64,000 nt of DNA from Microthyrium microscopicum (GCA_010405405.1 MU004230.1:4110282-4174281); one strand, 5' to 3'; numbered from the stretch's first letter, positions 1 to 14,058 are shown. The notes: a model not told the origin generated them from the sequence alone. A program made the numbers and translations.

Positions 1-1697
1 CTTTTTATCTTTATAAATTAGAGCTATATTATCTTTAAATTCTATAGTAAAATTAGAAGATAACTTACTTATAGAAATTAAATTAACGCCTAGATTAGGA
101 CAATATAAACAGTCTTTTAATTTAAATAATATTCTACTAAGTCTAACTACTATATCTCTAATTCTAGTAGCTATAATAGTACCTACCTTGCCCTAATTAA
201 TAGGAATATTATATAGTTTAAAATAATAAAACTATGTCTTATCTACTATTAAATAAGAACTAGCCCCTAAATCTAATATAAAATTAGTAGGTTTACTTAT
301 AGTAGAAGGTAACAATACGTACACTTATTCCTTAGTGTCTAAGTAATCTATAATATCTTTAACGTAAGCGCCTAGTGTCTTAGGCTAAATAGTGTTAGAT
401 TCTTCGCTTTTAGTACTTTTATTATCTAGATCTAGATTAAAGTCTAGCTCTATTAGTGAATCTAGGTTAGAACTAGTAGTAACTAGTACCTAATCTTCTA
501 TTCTAGCTCAAACGGGCTTAGTAGATTTAGATTTCTTACTAGAATCCTTTAAGATCTTGCTATTATTTAGCGTTTTTTAAGTTATTGTTTTAATTCTAGG
601 CTTGCTATAATTAATAGCAACATTAGCTCATTCTTAACGTTTAAATAACTCTCTAGTTCCTAGAGAATATCTAGCCGTATTTAGATTATCATTAGATCTA
701 GATCTAGATTCTTATTTATCTATTTTGCCTTTATAATGAAACTAATAGCTTGCTAAGTAATGGCCTATCTTTTTACAGTAGTAGCACTATTTACTAGAAT
801 TAGGTCAATTATTACGTCTAGCGCTATATTAGTTATTAGATCTATCGTTAGATCTATAATTACTATAGAGTGCTATTTCCTTTTCTAGGTGTTCTTATCT
901 TCTAGATTCGTTTAGTAAATTAGCAAAAAGAACTTCTAGATCTATCTCTAGCGTCTTATCGCAATAAGATTACGTAATAATACTAACGAAAGCGTCATAG
1001 CTTAGTGTTAGCCTATTTAGTAGCTAGGTAGCTACGACCTATTTTAGCAATTCTATATCTTTTAAAACGAGTTAATCTAATAACAATTTAATTCAATTTA
1101 GAAACTCTTCTATAGAGTTAAATTAGGTTAGGCTAGTATCAAAGAACTCCTTACAAATAAGGAATTCACTAGAGAAACCTTTAGAACTATATAAATTACT
1201 AAGGGCTATCCAGGTCTCTAGAGCTATATTATATTTACTAACTTATAGTAAGGGTCCGTTTTTAAGGGCTAGCCTAATATAGGATAGTGCTTTAGCGTCT
1301 ATTTTAGCCTAAACGACTACGTCATCTTTAATAGCCTTATCTATCTCTTTATTTACTAGAATAGCATGCATTCATAGCTTCTATATATCGTAGTTATTAG
1401 AACCACGCAATTTCGTAATTTTATAGGAATCCATAGCTTCGTATTAGTTAGATCTAATAGTACTAAAAATTTAAAGCTAAAATATCTATTTTTAGTAAAG
1501 ATATTATTAAGTAAAGTTAGTTAAATTTGCTTATTCTTATATAGAAGTAATAGAGTGTAGTTAGAATATATATACAGAAATACAGCGTTTAAAGCGTCTT
1601 ATTAGCTAAATACTTACTAGCGTCGTTTCTTTATTCTTAAAGAGGTTAGTTTTAATTAGATACTTTTTAGCTTTATTTTAGGCTCATAACCTATAAG
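1..1697 (-). mobile_element. Ty1/copia retrotransposon relic, gag to protease end
   Basis: Read on the minus strand, a gag-like frame starts near 1433 with the typical copia opening (M-D-S-Y-K-I-T-K-L-R). It carries a CCHC zinc-knuckle-like region near 725-790 and reaches an aspartic-protease-like region near 1-310. Just upstream of gag, at about 1680-1693, lies a sequence complementary to the anticodon stem-loop of initiator/Met tRNA (core CTCATAAC). This matches the half-tRNA primer site used by copia-type elements, so an LTR should lie to the right, but I cannot place its far end. The element is broken by very many changes, and the rest of pol lies beyond the left window edge. Confidence 0.7.
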
Positions 1698-4402
1698 AAC
1701 AGGAATACGAGTAGCGCCATTATAAAGGTATAGAAAGGATATAATTAAACTAGTATTAACTAGCGTATTATATTATATACTAAATAATTATATATAGAAT
1801 CTCTAAAGCCTCTAGAATTAGAAGGAATTCTAGAGCGTTAAATACACCTAAGGAAATAAAGATTATCTTAGCCTTTATTAGTAATCTACAAAGATCTAAT
1901 AAAGATCTTTAATTAGATTACAAAGATCTTTAATTAGATAACAAAGACTATAAAGAACTAATAGCTAAATAGGTTAGTTCTAAAAGAATACTAGTATTAA
2001 ATCTAGTTATTCTTATAAAAGTACGTATAGATAAAGCCTAAAGATCCCTATACTAGAGCTTACTAGCATTATCGCAAAACTTTACTATATTAAGGTAGAG
2101 TTTATCTTTAAATCTAACGTAAGAAATAAGTAATAGTAGAAAATTAATTAGATTTAAGAAGTAGATAAAATTAAGTAGCTAACTAGCCTTCTAAGCGGCA
2201 CGCTTAGTTGCTAATAAGGTAGGAACTTACTTAGTATCTAATTTAACTAGAACCTTATAAATCTAAATAGATAGGACGCAAGAGTTAAAGTAAGTATTTA
2301 GAGTTCCTAACGTATTAGGTAAACTCTTAATAGTTTCTTTAGTAGCATACTTCTTAATAATACTAATAAGAGTTTTATACTAAAGACAGCTTACTATATA
2401 GTGCTTAGACTACAAACCTAGAGCTAAAGTAAGCTATAAGATAAGATTAGTAGTAATATCGTAAGTAACGCCCTTAGACACCTCTTTAGAGACATTATTA
2501 GCAATAGAGATAGCCTTAAGGCGACTAGGAAGAGCATAGTTAAGAGAAGTAGCAGCTAGTTTAGCATTAGGATTGTCCTCCTTCTTAGCATTAGGGTCAA
2601 TAGTTAGAATATTATTAACTAGCAATAGCTCTTAGTTTATATAATCCGCTATCTTAGTAAGCTCTATAATCTACTAGGCAGTAATCTTGCTAATACGTTT
2701 TACCTTATTATTATTAGTTATTTAGAAAGTAAATAATAAATTAGAGAGGCCTTCTAAATTTTAGGATTTATTAGTAGTGTATTAAATATTAGATACAATA
2801 AACTAACTAAGTTACTAATAAGGTTATCCTTAATATTAAAGTCTAGAGCAAGCTTAGATTTCGCTATCTAGTTATTATCTAGTTTAAAATTATTATCTAC
2901 CTTACAAGACTTAATAGGATTATCTTCCTTTATATAAGTACGCTTTTAAATAGTACTAACGATATCTTCTTTCTTCTTCTTCTTACCCTCTAAGACTACC
3001 TTTTGGGCGGGCTAGTAAGCTATCTTAAACAATAAAGTAATAGTAAGCTAAAATATTAATACGCGTTAAAGGTCTACGTCTCTTATAAGAACTTATAGTT
3101 AATTTCATAGAGCGCTATAGATCTACGTAAGAGAATTAGACGCTAGTAAAGTTAATTAGCAAATAGTAGGTAATAGTAAGTAGTAAATAATTAATATAAG
3201 TAGTATAGAGAAACTCTAAGACGCTAACACTATAAAAGATAGTTAAGAAAGATAAAGAGCTAGAATTTAAGGTTTAAAGAAAGTTAGAGAAATTAAATAA
3301 AAAAAAGAGGTTATAGATATAGTAACTTAGGTAAAATAGAAAGTACGATCCAAGGCAAGCATAAGTAGTTATAAAGCAGGACTTAGTAATTTTTAACTTT
3401 AAAATAGTATAATTATTATTATTTTAGTACTAATTACACCTAAATAAAGGCTATAGTAGTAATTATCGCGTTATTACTATACCTAACTTAAATACCTACT
3501 AGTAAATCTAATTTCTACAACCTTTTATTAAAGCGCTTAAAGGTAATATTAAATATTAGTAACTATTTTAAGCTTTAGTTTGCCCTAGTAATAAATCTAC
3601 TAATATATATTAAGTATAGTTTACGCGTATAGCTAGGTATTAGTTTAATTCTAAATACTACTAATTGCTACCTAATTAAAGCCTAGTTAAACTCTTCTAT
3701 AATTATCTTTACTAAGATAGCAATTACTATAGTCTTAGTAATCTTTATTAGTTATCTACTAGCACGTTAATTATAGTAGTAACTTTAATTATTATAAGTA
3801 TACGTAGTATCTCTAAGTATCCTTTAGATAGGATTATTTTAGTAGCTTTATACTTACTTAGCTAGAGTTTATATATCTATAATTAAGTTAATAATTTAAA
3901 GCTATTATTTACTAGATTAGCTATCATCTTATAATTAGGGTCCTTAGCCTTATAAAGAATAGGCATTATAGTTCTTCTAATTAATAAGGATATCTATATA
4001 GAGTTATAGTAGTCTAGAACTTATAGCTACTTATTATTAATCTAGGAACATTAACTAAGACTAACTAGTTTAAAAGTAGTTAAATTAGCTACTAAATTAA
4101 TTCTAGGACTAGAAGCCCTATTATAATAGAGTATAGCTTAACTAGCTATTAAAGTTACGTAGAGACTATCTAAATCTAGGCGAGTAGTTATATTATTACC
4201 CTAGTAATAATATAAGTTAGCTATAGTTCTACTATATCTATAATCTAGTATAATAAGTATAACTAGAGTTTAGATAAACTAGGAGAAGAAGAAGAAGAAG
4301 ATTATAAAAGAAATAACTAGAACTCTATACTATATAAAAAAAAATAAAAAGTATATCTAAGTATCTAATAAAAAAAGAAAAAAACGAAAACTACTATATA
4401 TC
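1698..4402. repeat. Unidentified RIP-degraded repeat sequence
   Basis: This AT-rich DNA should hold the copia LTR on its left side and other repeat remnants. The longest open stretch is a 63-codon minus-strand frame at 2434-2625, which looks like a surviving piece of a repeat protein but matches no family I can name. A short tandem duplication built on AAAGATCTTTAATTAGAT lies near 1903-1945. A purine-rich GAAGAA-type tract lies near 4290-4310. I see no host gene here. Confidence 0.5.
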
Positions 4403-4407
4403 TTAAC

Positions 4408-4569
4408 TATTAGGGGTTGAACCCCCTAAAGCTATGCTCGTTTGGGCTACCCCTATTGTATATAAACACCTTAATTAAAGAGTCTTTTAACTCTTCTTTC
4501 TCTCTAAGTTACCTTCCTATTTAGTAGGCTTATAATATAACTTATCTCTTCGTTATTTAACCTATAATA
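4408..4569 (+). repeat. 5' LTR of the gypsy element
   Basis: This 162 bp sequence aligns without gaps to the 3' copy. The two differ at about 18 positions, all transitions as far as I can count, as expected from RIP rather than from ordinary ageing. The TTAAC duplication directly precedes it. Confidence 0.88.
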
Positions 4570-7500
4570 TTAGGTAACTTCAAAACTAACCCCTCTTTTT
4601 ACCTACTCTCTTTTCGTCTATTAATAAATAGCTAGAATAGTAGACTAAGATTTCTCTTACCTAATAACTACTAAATAGAATAGAGAAATATCCTCTAAGG
4701 GCTTTACTTATAAGAACGTAGAAACGTACTTTACGTATATTAACTAATAATAGATAGAGCTATGAAACTACTTAGACATATCCTAGGAGGTAACTAATAA
4801 TAGCTTATAATAAATAATAGATAGTATTTTACTACTTAATAATACGCTTAATTTATCTATTTCGTAATTACGTATAACTACTACTAGTTATAAATAAGCT
4901 TTATAATAACTAAATAGGTTAACTAGCAAAATTCATATATAATTAAATAAGAACGCGTAATAAATTATAGCAGTTTACGCTAAACTCTAGGCCTAAGTTA
5001 ATAGCTAGAATGAATAGCTTACTAATATCCGCGCTAATAGTAAAATCCTTATATAATAAGTAAATAATACTACCTATAAGATACTAACCTAGTAATAGTA
5101 GTAGGAATAAGAATAACTCTAAAAGAAATTTATAACGCCTAGTATAACTCTTTTTTTAATACTAGCTATACCCTTTGCTAAAGAAACCTCTAACTATAGC
5201 TACTATCCTCCTCTAATTCTATAAGCTAATTTTCCTTAGACTCTAATTATAATAACTAGATTAGTAGCCCCTTCTTTACCTCTTCTAATAAATCCTCTAG
5301 CTACCTAATATAAGCTACTTTAACTACTACTATAAAACCTCTAACCAGCTCTTCTAAACCTAGAATAATATTTATATAAGAACCTAACCCTTTATCCTAG
5401 TTTTTACTAAATAATTAAAGCAAAATTACACATTAATAAATAGATTTACGTAGATAACTACGTCTAAATCTACTATATATTTAGCTAGCTTATAAAAGAC
5501 GCTACCTAATAAGTCTTTCCCTAGATCTAGAATCCTACTAGCTATAGTATTATAAGTTTTAGTAAGTTTATAAAATAAATAGACCTTCTCTTTCGTAACT
5601 TGTATAAAGAAATAAGAGCTTTAGTAAACTTCTAAAGAATCTAATAAGGAGATAAAGAATAGAAAATCTTTTAGGCTAAGTTTTAGTAGTATCTTATCTA
5701 TACTAGAGTATAATTTTAGGCTACCTCTATCTAAATATAGTTCTTAGAAAACGCTATAGATTCTAGCCTTAAGATAACTCTAATTACTTATCTCTAGCCT
5801 AATAATTTAGATACCTTTACCTAAGAAGCTTTAGAAACCTAGGATTAAATAGTTTAAGCCTATATAAGCTATTACGGCCTAAGAGGCCTAAGTACTAAAA
5901 TAAGTACTTAGTAAAATTAACTATTTAGAAATTAGAACCTAAATATAATAGAAAGCGTCTAGGTTAAAGCTAGCTAAGCCTAACATAACTACTATAAGCA
6001 AAATAACCTTTATTTTTACTATAGCTTAGCTAATTATAAGATTTAGGATTATAAATAGGCGCTCTAAACGTTATCTAGAAGTTAGAATTCCTCCTATAGC
6101 TAAGCTAGCTATAGATAAAGATAAGGTAGAGGAGGTACTACTAAAGGCGAACGCCTATAGAATAATACTAATAAATTCTAAGCTAGTACTATTAACGCTC
6201 TAAACATCCCCTAGAGTAGCTAGCTAATAAAGGCTATTACTACTTAGCTAAGAAATAATAACCCTTATAATAATCTATATAACGTTACTAATATAGAATT
6301 AGAAAACTAGCAAGCTTAGATTAAAGACATAATACTAAGCTAGAAAATTATAAAAATATTATTTTAGGATAGCGTTAAAAGTTCTTTACTTAAGATATAG
6401 TTATAAAGCCCTTTTTAATACCTTTAATAGTAAATTAACTTTCTTCATATATAAGCTTTATTAATAGTAGCTACTTAACCTATTCCTTTATAAGTCTCTA
6501 CTTTGCTTAAAGATATAAACTTAAACGTATACTACTACCTTAGGTAATTCCTATTAAAGAAATAAATAGCAAGGCTAAAGAAATCTATAAAATAGTAATT
6601 ATAAAGATTAACATTAAAGGCTATAAAGAAACTATTTAAGCCTTTATAGTAAAAGAGACTCTAAGCTATAATATAATTCTTAGCCTACCTTAAATAAAGA
6701 AATAGAATATTATTCTCTATATAAAACCTAAGAAGCTAGTCTTTAACGAAATAAGTTATATAGTTATAAGTCTAAAGACTCCTTAGAAGAAGTATAACTA
6801 CGTAGCAATTAAGGCTATAATATTTAGAATACTTACCTAATAAGCTAGAAAGCAAGTAAGATAGTCTTAAGAAGGCTTAACACTAATTACATAAGTCTTT
6901 ACTATAAGTCTTTATAACTTATAAAAAGCCCTTACTCTAAAGAAGTATATTAACCTTTATAGAAAGCTTCCTAAATAGTATTTAGATTACCTTAACCTTT
7001 TTTAAAGAAAGCTAGCTAATAAATAGCTACCTATCTAAGGCCCTTCTATAGACTATAAGATTAACCTAATCCTAGACGCTAATAGAAAAGAACCTTAGTT
7101 ACCTTAGTAAGTATTATACCCTATAAATTAAGATAAATTACTAGCCCTTAAAAGAATCCTTAATAATCTACTAGAAAGTAAGTTTATTTAAGTAAGTAAC
7201 TTACCTACTAGAGCACTAGTTCTTTTTATTTATAAAGTAGATAGATTAATTTAATTTTATTATAACTACTACGCATTAAATAAGTTAACTATAAAGAACT
7301 ATTACCTCTTACTACTTATCTATAAGATACTAAACGCTTTAAGAAAGGCATAATAGTTTACTAAGCTAGATATATCTTAAGTATTCTATAAGATTTAGAT
7401 ATATAAAGATAATAAGTAGAAGATAGTCTTTTAGATATAATATAGCTTATTTAAATAGATAGTAACACTATTTAGGTTATTAAATATTCTAAATACCTTT

Positions 7501-10500
7501 TAGAGGTTTATTAACTCTACTCTTTAGAATATCTTAAATAACTATATTTCTATATACTTAGATAATATCTTAATCTTTAGCTTAAGTACTAGAAAGTAAT
7601 ATAAAGCCTACGTCTATAAAGTCCTTAAGTAGCTATAAAAAGTAGGACTCTACCTTAATATTTAGAAGTATAAATTTATAACTACTTAGACGATATACCT
7701 AGGCTATATTATTAAGGCTAGATAAGAAATCTTAATAGACCTAGCTAAAGTTAAAGCAATCTAAGAATAGAAGGCTCCTAAAAACGTTTATAGAGTTTAA
7801 GCTTTCCTTAGCTTTACTAACTTCTATTATAAGTTTATACTAAACTTTTAAATAATTATAAAACCTCTTATTTAACTTACCTAGAAGAACGTTCTCTTCT
7901 TATTTAAAGACCTAAAGAGAGCTATATTTAAAAAGCTAAAATAGCTCTTTACTACTAACTAAATACTAGCCCTATTTAACTATAATAAAGAGACTCTTAT
8001 CTATACTAACTCCTTTAGTTACTTTTTAAGAGCTATACTAGTATAAAAGGATAAAATAAGCAAGTTTTAATTAATAGCCTATTTCTCTAAAAAGTATAAC
8101 TCTACTTAAAGTAACTACTTAATTTATAATAAAGAGATACTTATAATTATACTTACTCTAAAAGAATAGAACTTAAAGCTATAAGTAGTAAAGAAGTTTA
8201 AAGTAATATTTAATTATAAGAACCTAGAGTATTTTATAAAACTATAGAAGCTTATAGAAAAATATGTCTAATAGTCTATTAAACTTATAAAGTATAATAT
8301 AATAATTAAGTACTAACTAGGCTTACAAAATAGCATAGTAGATAATCTCTCTTATTATAAATAAAATATACCTTAGGACGTAGCTAATAAGAGGATCTAA
8401 GCTAGAACTTTCTAACTACTTTATACCTAAGGAGATTAATTACTTAAACTACTATAAGCTTTACTTATCTATATTACTACTCTTCCTATAGTAGTTAAAA
8501 ATAAATTAGTAAAGACTCTACTAGCTAATAAAGCTCTAATCCCTAGCTTACTACTACTAATACTAAACGTTTCTAAACTATTAGTAACCTAGTAGAATAA
8601 GGTAGTATAGGCTAATAATACCTATTAAGTAGCCTATTAGATAATTAAAGCTAGTAAACGAAAGTTTTCCTTATTAATTATAGGTATTAAGATCTCTATT
8701 CCTAACTACTTAATTAATAGTAAAGATTACCTTTACTAAAGAGAATAACTATAGATCCTAAATCTAGAACCTTTATAAATAGTAATACTATAAGTAGCTT
8801 ATATATCCTTAATCTAAAGCTATTCTAGCTATAAAGGTACTTACTAAGCTCTATAGCTATACTTCTTCTAGCCTAGAATTATAGCTAATATAAAGCGTTT
8901 TATAAGAAATTATAGTATATATAGCTAATTAAAAATTAGTTATAAGTAAAAAAGAAGCTTCCTAAAGCCTTTATCTATCCTAAGCTAATAATAGCAAGAA
9001 CTATTTATAGATTTTATAATAAACCTCTCTTTATTAAATAAATATATAATCTTAATAGTTATTACTAATTAGCTAAGTAAAGAAGTAATCTTAATCCTCC
9101 TCGCTTAGAAAGAAGCTAAAGATATTATAGCTATTTTCTTATAACGTATCTATTTCCTCTATAATATTCCTAATACAATTATCTATAATTATAACCTAGT
9201 ATTTATAAAAGACTTCTAGATAAAGTTCTATACGCTACTATAAATAGAGCTATAGCTATTAACTATATTTTACCCCTAAATAAATAGCTCTATAGAATAA
9301 TAGAACTTAAATATTAAAGCTAAAGTATAAATATATATAAATTATATATAATTAAACTAGTTCTTACTAATATTAATACTTTAACTTATACTTAACTTAT
9401 AACGCTTATTTATAATAGAACTCTTATCCTTCTTTCTATTCTATAGCTTTAAAAACTCTACCTTCTTAGACTTCCCTAAGTAAGCTCCCTTATCTAAATA
9501 GAAGAATACTCTAAAAGAGAGGAAAGAAGAAGCTACTTATATAATTTTAAAAGCTATAAAATAAACTTAAGATACTATAATCTTTACTTAAGAAAGAATA
9601 TAGGAATAAGCTAACTAAATAAGAATCTAAACGCCTAAGTATAAAGTTAGTAATTAAGTCTAGCTAGACCTAAAGAATACTAAGACTAAATAAGTAAAGA
9701 AGAAGTTTAATTACTATTACTTTAAGTTTTAAGTTATAAAGGTAGTAAGCTTATATATAATTATACTAAACACGCTATAGAGAACTAAGAAATTCTACGT
9801 TAACCTACTTAGACTAGTAATAAATAACCTATTCTTAAGTTAAGATACTAATAATTCTTATCTACTACTAATCTTAATTAAGGATTTAGATAAAGAGAAA
9901 TAAAAAGAGTAGCTAGTAGAGAAGATTATAGCTAAAAAATATAAGAAAATAATAAAGGGCAAACTCTATATAGTCTACGTTATTAAATAAGTAGGTTATC
10001 TAGATATAATAAAAGAACTAATTAACTTTATTAAATAATTAAAAGCCTATATAAAGTAGATAGAGAAGATAAAGTATATATAAAATAATTATAGAAGATT
10101 AGTACTAAACTAGTTTATTTTTTAAGTATAACTAAAATTAAAAAACTAGCCCTCCTATTATAGTAATTAACTCTATAAAGATATAATTAGAGGTACTATC
10201 TATAACCTACGTATAGAAACACTTTTCTTTTATTTATACTAAGACTCTCTTTCCTACTAAATAAAACTAGAAAATTATAAAAATATAAAAAAACTAAAAA
10301 AATAAGACACGCCTAATAAACCTCTACTACTAAGGAAGATAAACTTAAGTAGTGCTCTAAAGCATAAGAAGACTAAAGTAGACAATTAATAGTAGAAGAT
10401 TCTTATCCTTCTTAGTAACCTTCTTCTTATTATTATAAGGATACTTCTTACCTAAGCTAATATTATTATTATAAACGTAGTTTAAATATATATTATTATA

Positions 10501-11266
10501 AAATCTTAAAAGCTAAACGCAACCTATATATTATAGCTAATTCTTTAAATTAAAATAGCTAATGTAATAAGTATAACGCTACTCCTTATAAGTCTTATTC
10601 TACTTATTTTTAATAAAGAATTATAGGATACTTATATAATAAATACTTAAGGCTTTAAGATAACTAGCCTAGCTACTAGTTAACTAAATTATACTAAGAA
10701 AGCTCTAATAAATTATAATACTATAAACGTTAAGCTACGAATTATTAATAAACTCTTTAGAGAAGGCGTTTAATAAGTTAAGACGCTTATTAAAGGAGTT
10801 AGAAGGATAGTTAGCTATAATATAAAGGGCCTTACTCTATAAATACGTTAGTATAAATTAAGAAAAGCTAGAGAAATATATATAGTCTAGTTAATATAAA
10901 GTACTTTAAATAAAGCATAGTTTTATAAATTATAGTAGTTAATAACTATATATACCTTCTTATATTAAAAAATAGTTAGTAAATAAGGATAAGAATTATA
11001 AATAATATTATTCTAGTAATAAAGTAGAACTTAATTAAGAAGGCAAAGGCTCTTATTTACGTTATTCTAATAGGCCTTATATATAGCTATCTTATACGTA
11101 GTAGATAAATAAGATTAAAGAGTATTATAGTTAGTAACGTATATATAAGGAGAAGTAATAATAATAAGGATACAACTATTAAAGCTAATAGTATTATTAA
11201 AAACGTTAATAATTAAGGCAGCTATCTCTATATAGTTAGTAAGGCTATAACTACTATAATAAATAA

Positions 11267-11332
11267 CTTACCTAATTAATTAATTAATTAATCAATTAAT
11301 TAATTAATTAATTAATTAATTAACTAGGTAAG
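11267..11332. repeat. (TTAA)n tract inside an imperfect palindrome
   Basis: An uninterrupted run of TAAT/ATTA units with a single C is flanked by CTTACCTAATTAA on the left and TTAACTAGGTAAG on the right. The flanks are inverted copies of each other with one mismatch. The whole 66 bp could fold into a hairpin. It sits in the non-coding part of the gypsy element, upstream of the 3' LTR. Confidence 0.8.
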
Positions 11333-11837
11333 GAAGAAGAAACTTAATAAGGACTAATTAAAAGAGAAGAAGCTTATTTAAAGTATAATAAAGAAAGAAT
11401 AGTTAACTCTATAGAATAACATTACTTTATACCCTCTAAACGTATAAGTAGAAGTATAGTAACTTAACTATAGTTACGTTCTTCTAATCTTATTCCTTAA
11501 TATTATAATAGAGCTCTAACTAAGTATAAATAAAATAATCTGCTAATTAAGCAACCTTTATAAGATTATAACTAGAAAGAACTAACATTATACGCTAAGA
11601 AAGGAGCCTTATACTTAGAATTTAGTCTAAAATAGGTAAAATACTAATATAGAACTAATAGTTAATAACCTAAGCTTTATATTTTATACCTAAAAGTAAA
11701 CGTATAAATCTATACGTTATAAATAGAAACTTCGTTACGAACTATAAGAATAATAAGTATTAAATATAGCTAAATAAGATTAAGATCTTATGATTAACTT
11801 AGTATTTTAGCTAGAATTTTTTAGATGAAAGGGGTAA

Positions 11838-11999
11838 TGTTAAGGATTAAATTCCCTAAAGCTATGTCTATTTAAGCTACCCCTATTATATATAAACACC
11901 TTAATTAAAGAGTCTCTTAACTCTTCTTTCTCTCTAAGTTATTTTCCTATTTAGTAGGCTTATAATATAACTTATCTCTTCGTTATCTAACCTATAACA
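11838..11999 (+). repeat. 3' LTR of the gypsy element
   Basis: This 162 bp copy keeps the canonical TG...CA ends (TGTTAAGG to TATAACA). It is followed at once by TTAAC, the second copy of the target duplication. A purine-rich stretch (GATGAAAGGGG) lies a few bases upstream and is the likely second-strand primer site. Confidence 0.9.
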
Positions 12000-12004
12000 T
12001 TAAC

Positions 12005-12885
12005 TACTATTTTTAAAAACTATAATATAGGATAGATAGAAACGTCTTCTCTTTTTTAGCTAGAAAGGGTAACTAGTAAAATATTAAAAAAAAGCTATAA
12101 AAGACAAGTCTATAGATAAAATAGTAAGACTAAGTAAAGGAATACCTATAGGCAAAATATTAAGGCTAGAGAAAGGGTATTAATATAAAGAAATACCTAT
12201 AGGCAAAATATTAAGAGGAAGGAGAGAGTAGAGAGATCTAACTAGACTAATTTTATTTAAGGGATAAATTAATAGCTTGCGTAGGAAGTATAGCCTTAAA
12301 TATCTTTACTTTCTTCTTTACGTTACTATAGTTAATTTTTTTATAAATAACTTTTTAACCTTTTATATAGTTAAACGTCTTAATAAATAAATAATAACTA
12401 ATATTATCGTACTCCTTAGTAGTTAGAGCCTACTAGTAAGTTTTAAGAAGTTTATTCTTCTTATCTATACCTTTACTAGCGTTTTTAGCAGTAATCTAGA
12501 AAACTATAGCACTATAGACATTTATAAATAAATCTATAATTTATATATTAGCATTTTAGTTAATTATAGTTATAGTTATATAGATAGAGATAATAATACT
12601 ATATATTAAGGTTTAGATTAGTAGGTTACTTATAACAATAGAATATAAGACCTTTATTAGAGGTCTTCTCTAAGTTAATATAAGAGCTTATCTAGGGCTA
12701 ATACTCTAGAAAAGAAGAAGCAGAGAACGTTATAACGAAATGCTCTTAATATATAGCGAGCTAGAATTCATTATTACCTATAGTAACCTAAAGGAAGCTA
12801 ACTATAGCTATTTGTTTAGTAATAAATTTCTACTATACGTTAACTACTATTATATTTACTATTGTATTTAAACTAAATTAAATAC
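12005..12885. repeat. AT-rich repeat DNA right of the gypsy element
   Basis: RIP-type sequence with no recognised frame. It includes a direct duplication of a block beginning AATACCTATAGGCAAAATAT near 12142 and again near 12191. I see no gene. Confidence 0.5.
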
Positions 12886-12928
12886 TATTATTATATACTA
12901 TAGTATACTTATATACTTTATATTATAC
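12886..12928 (+). repeat. Left arm of 43 bp inverted repeat
   Basis: Reverse complement of 14161-14203 with one T/C difference. The core GTATACTATAGTATA is itself nearly palindromic. Confidence 0.8.
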
Positions 12929-14058
12929 TCTTTAAAAGAAAGAGAAGTATATTATTATTAAATCTTATTTATTGTCTTTTAGCTACGCTAATGGGCTATA
13001 TAGACGCTACTCTTAATAAGCAGGTAAAAACCCTTATCTAATTAGCTAATCTATCCGAATCTAGCTAAGCTAGCTTACTCTAAGCCTAGGGCCTAGTCTA
13101 GCTTTAGCTAATCCCTATATATTTAGCAAACTAAGGCGCTAACTATATAAGGAAAAACCCTACTATCATATTCTATATACTAATTCGTACTAAGGCTAAT
13201 ATTATACCCTACTAAGCCCTATTGGCCCCCTAAGCTACAGAAGCTTTAGTAGGTTAGGAAGCCAAATTCTAAGGAGTATTTAGCCTGTTAGCACTTCTCC
13301 AAGCTAGTTCCACTATAGGTTATTATTCTTCCAATCGGTCTACTACTTTAAGTTCCTAAAGTTACTAATATTATTATCCCCAAAGGGCCGAGATTCCTTC
13401 CTTATTATTATGTTAGATTCCTCTATTCGTGCCGCAATACCAAGTCTAAGGCAGCGCCAACGGTCTGCTAAAAGCTATCTATCTACGCTATGCTTTGCTT
13501 TTAAGCCAAAATCTAGGTCCTTCAGCTTAGCATGTTCTAGGTTACCTCCCCTAAGTCTGCCAGCTTATTCCTATAGCGCCATATTTGTGCTAACCTAAGG
13601 ACACTGTACTTACTAAGCCATAGTGTCCTAGATCCCGTAATTTACTACTATATTATTTAGTCTAATCTTTACCTTCCACGACTAGATTTCGGACTTACTA
13701 AGCTAAGGCCGCTCGTCTAATCTAATTACTAAGAGCCGTAAAAGAATTAGCTTCGGCATACTAAATTTACTACGCTTTAGCGATATTATAGCTTATTTTT
13801 TAATGTAGCTTTATATAGTAACTTATTTCTAATCATGTAATTTTAACGCTAGTCCATTATTGGTTAGTGGGGCTTCGATAAGGATAATCTTGTAGCTATA
13901 TATAGCAGTTATGTAATACAAAAATTTACACTTTCTACAATATATTAAAAAGAGCTGTAGCTCATCCTTTACACCTACTAAAAAGGGAAGGATAACCTTC
14001 CCTAAAAAGTAGTGAACATAGCTTTAAAAGCGAGTAACGATTACCTTTTTAGGGTAGC

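Larger units (their letters stand above)
4408..11999 (+). mobile_element. Ty3/gypsy (chromovirus-type) LTR retrotransposon, full length but decayed
   Basis: Two 162 bp direct repeats (4408-4569 and 11838-11999) bound a 7.6 kb unit. The flanking five bases are TTAAC on both sides (4403-4407 and 12000-12004), a clean target duplication. The 3' LTR runs TGTTAAGG to CTATAACA. On the plus strand the order is gag (about 4700-6400), protease-like region (about 6560-6730), reverse transcriptase (about 7140-7640), RNase H (about 7960-8260), integrase (about 8850-9500) and a chromodomain-like tail (about 9950-10080). The RT core word A-L-N-K-L and a Y-L-D-type box are recognisable. A purine-rich tract precedes the 3' LTR. 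About 1.7 kb between chromodomain and 3' LTR has no recognised coding content. The element is broken by a very large number of changes and is inactive. RIP makes LTR dating unreliable. Confidence 0.88.

Noticed and set aside
2434-2625. 63-codon minus-strand frame in the AT-rich block as a gene
   Set aside because: It is isolated among stops in RIP-type sequence and has no start context or recognised family. It is better read as a repeat relic.
13410-13598. 62-codon plus-strand frame as a gene
   Set aside because: No recognisable domain, and it lies in the core of an inverted-repeat unit. The length is within chance expectation.
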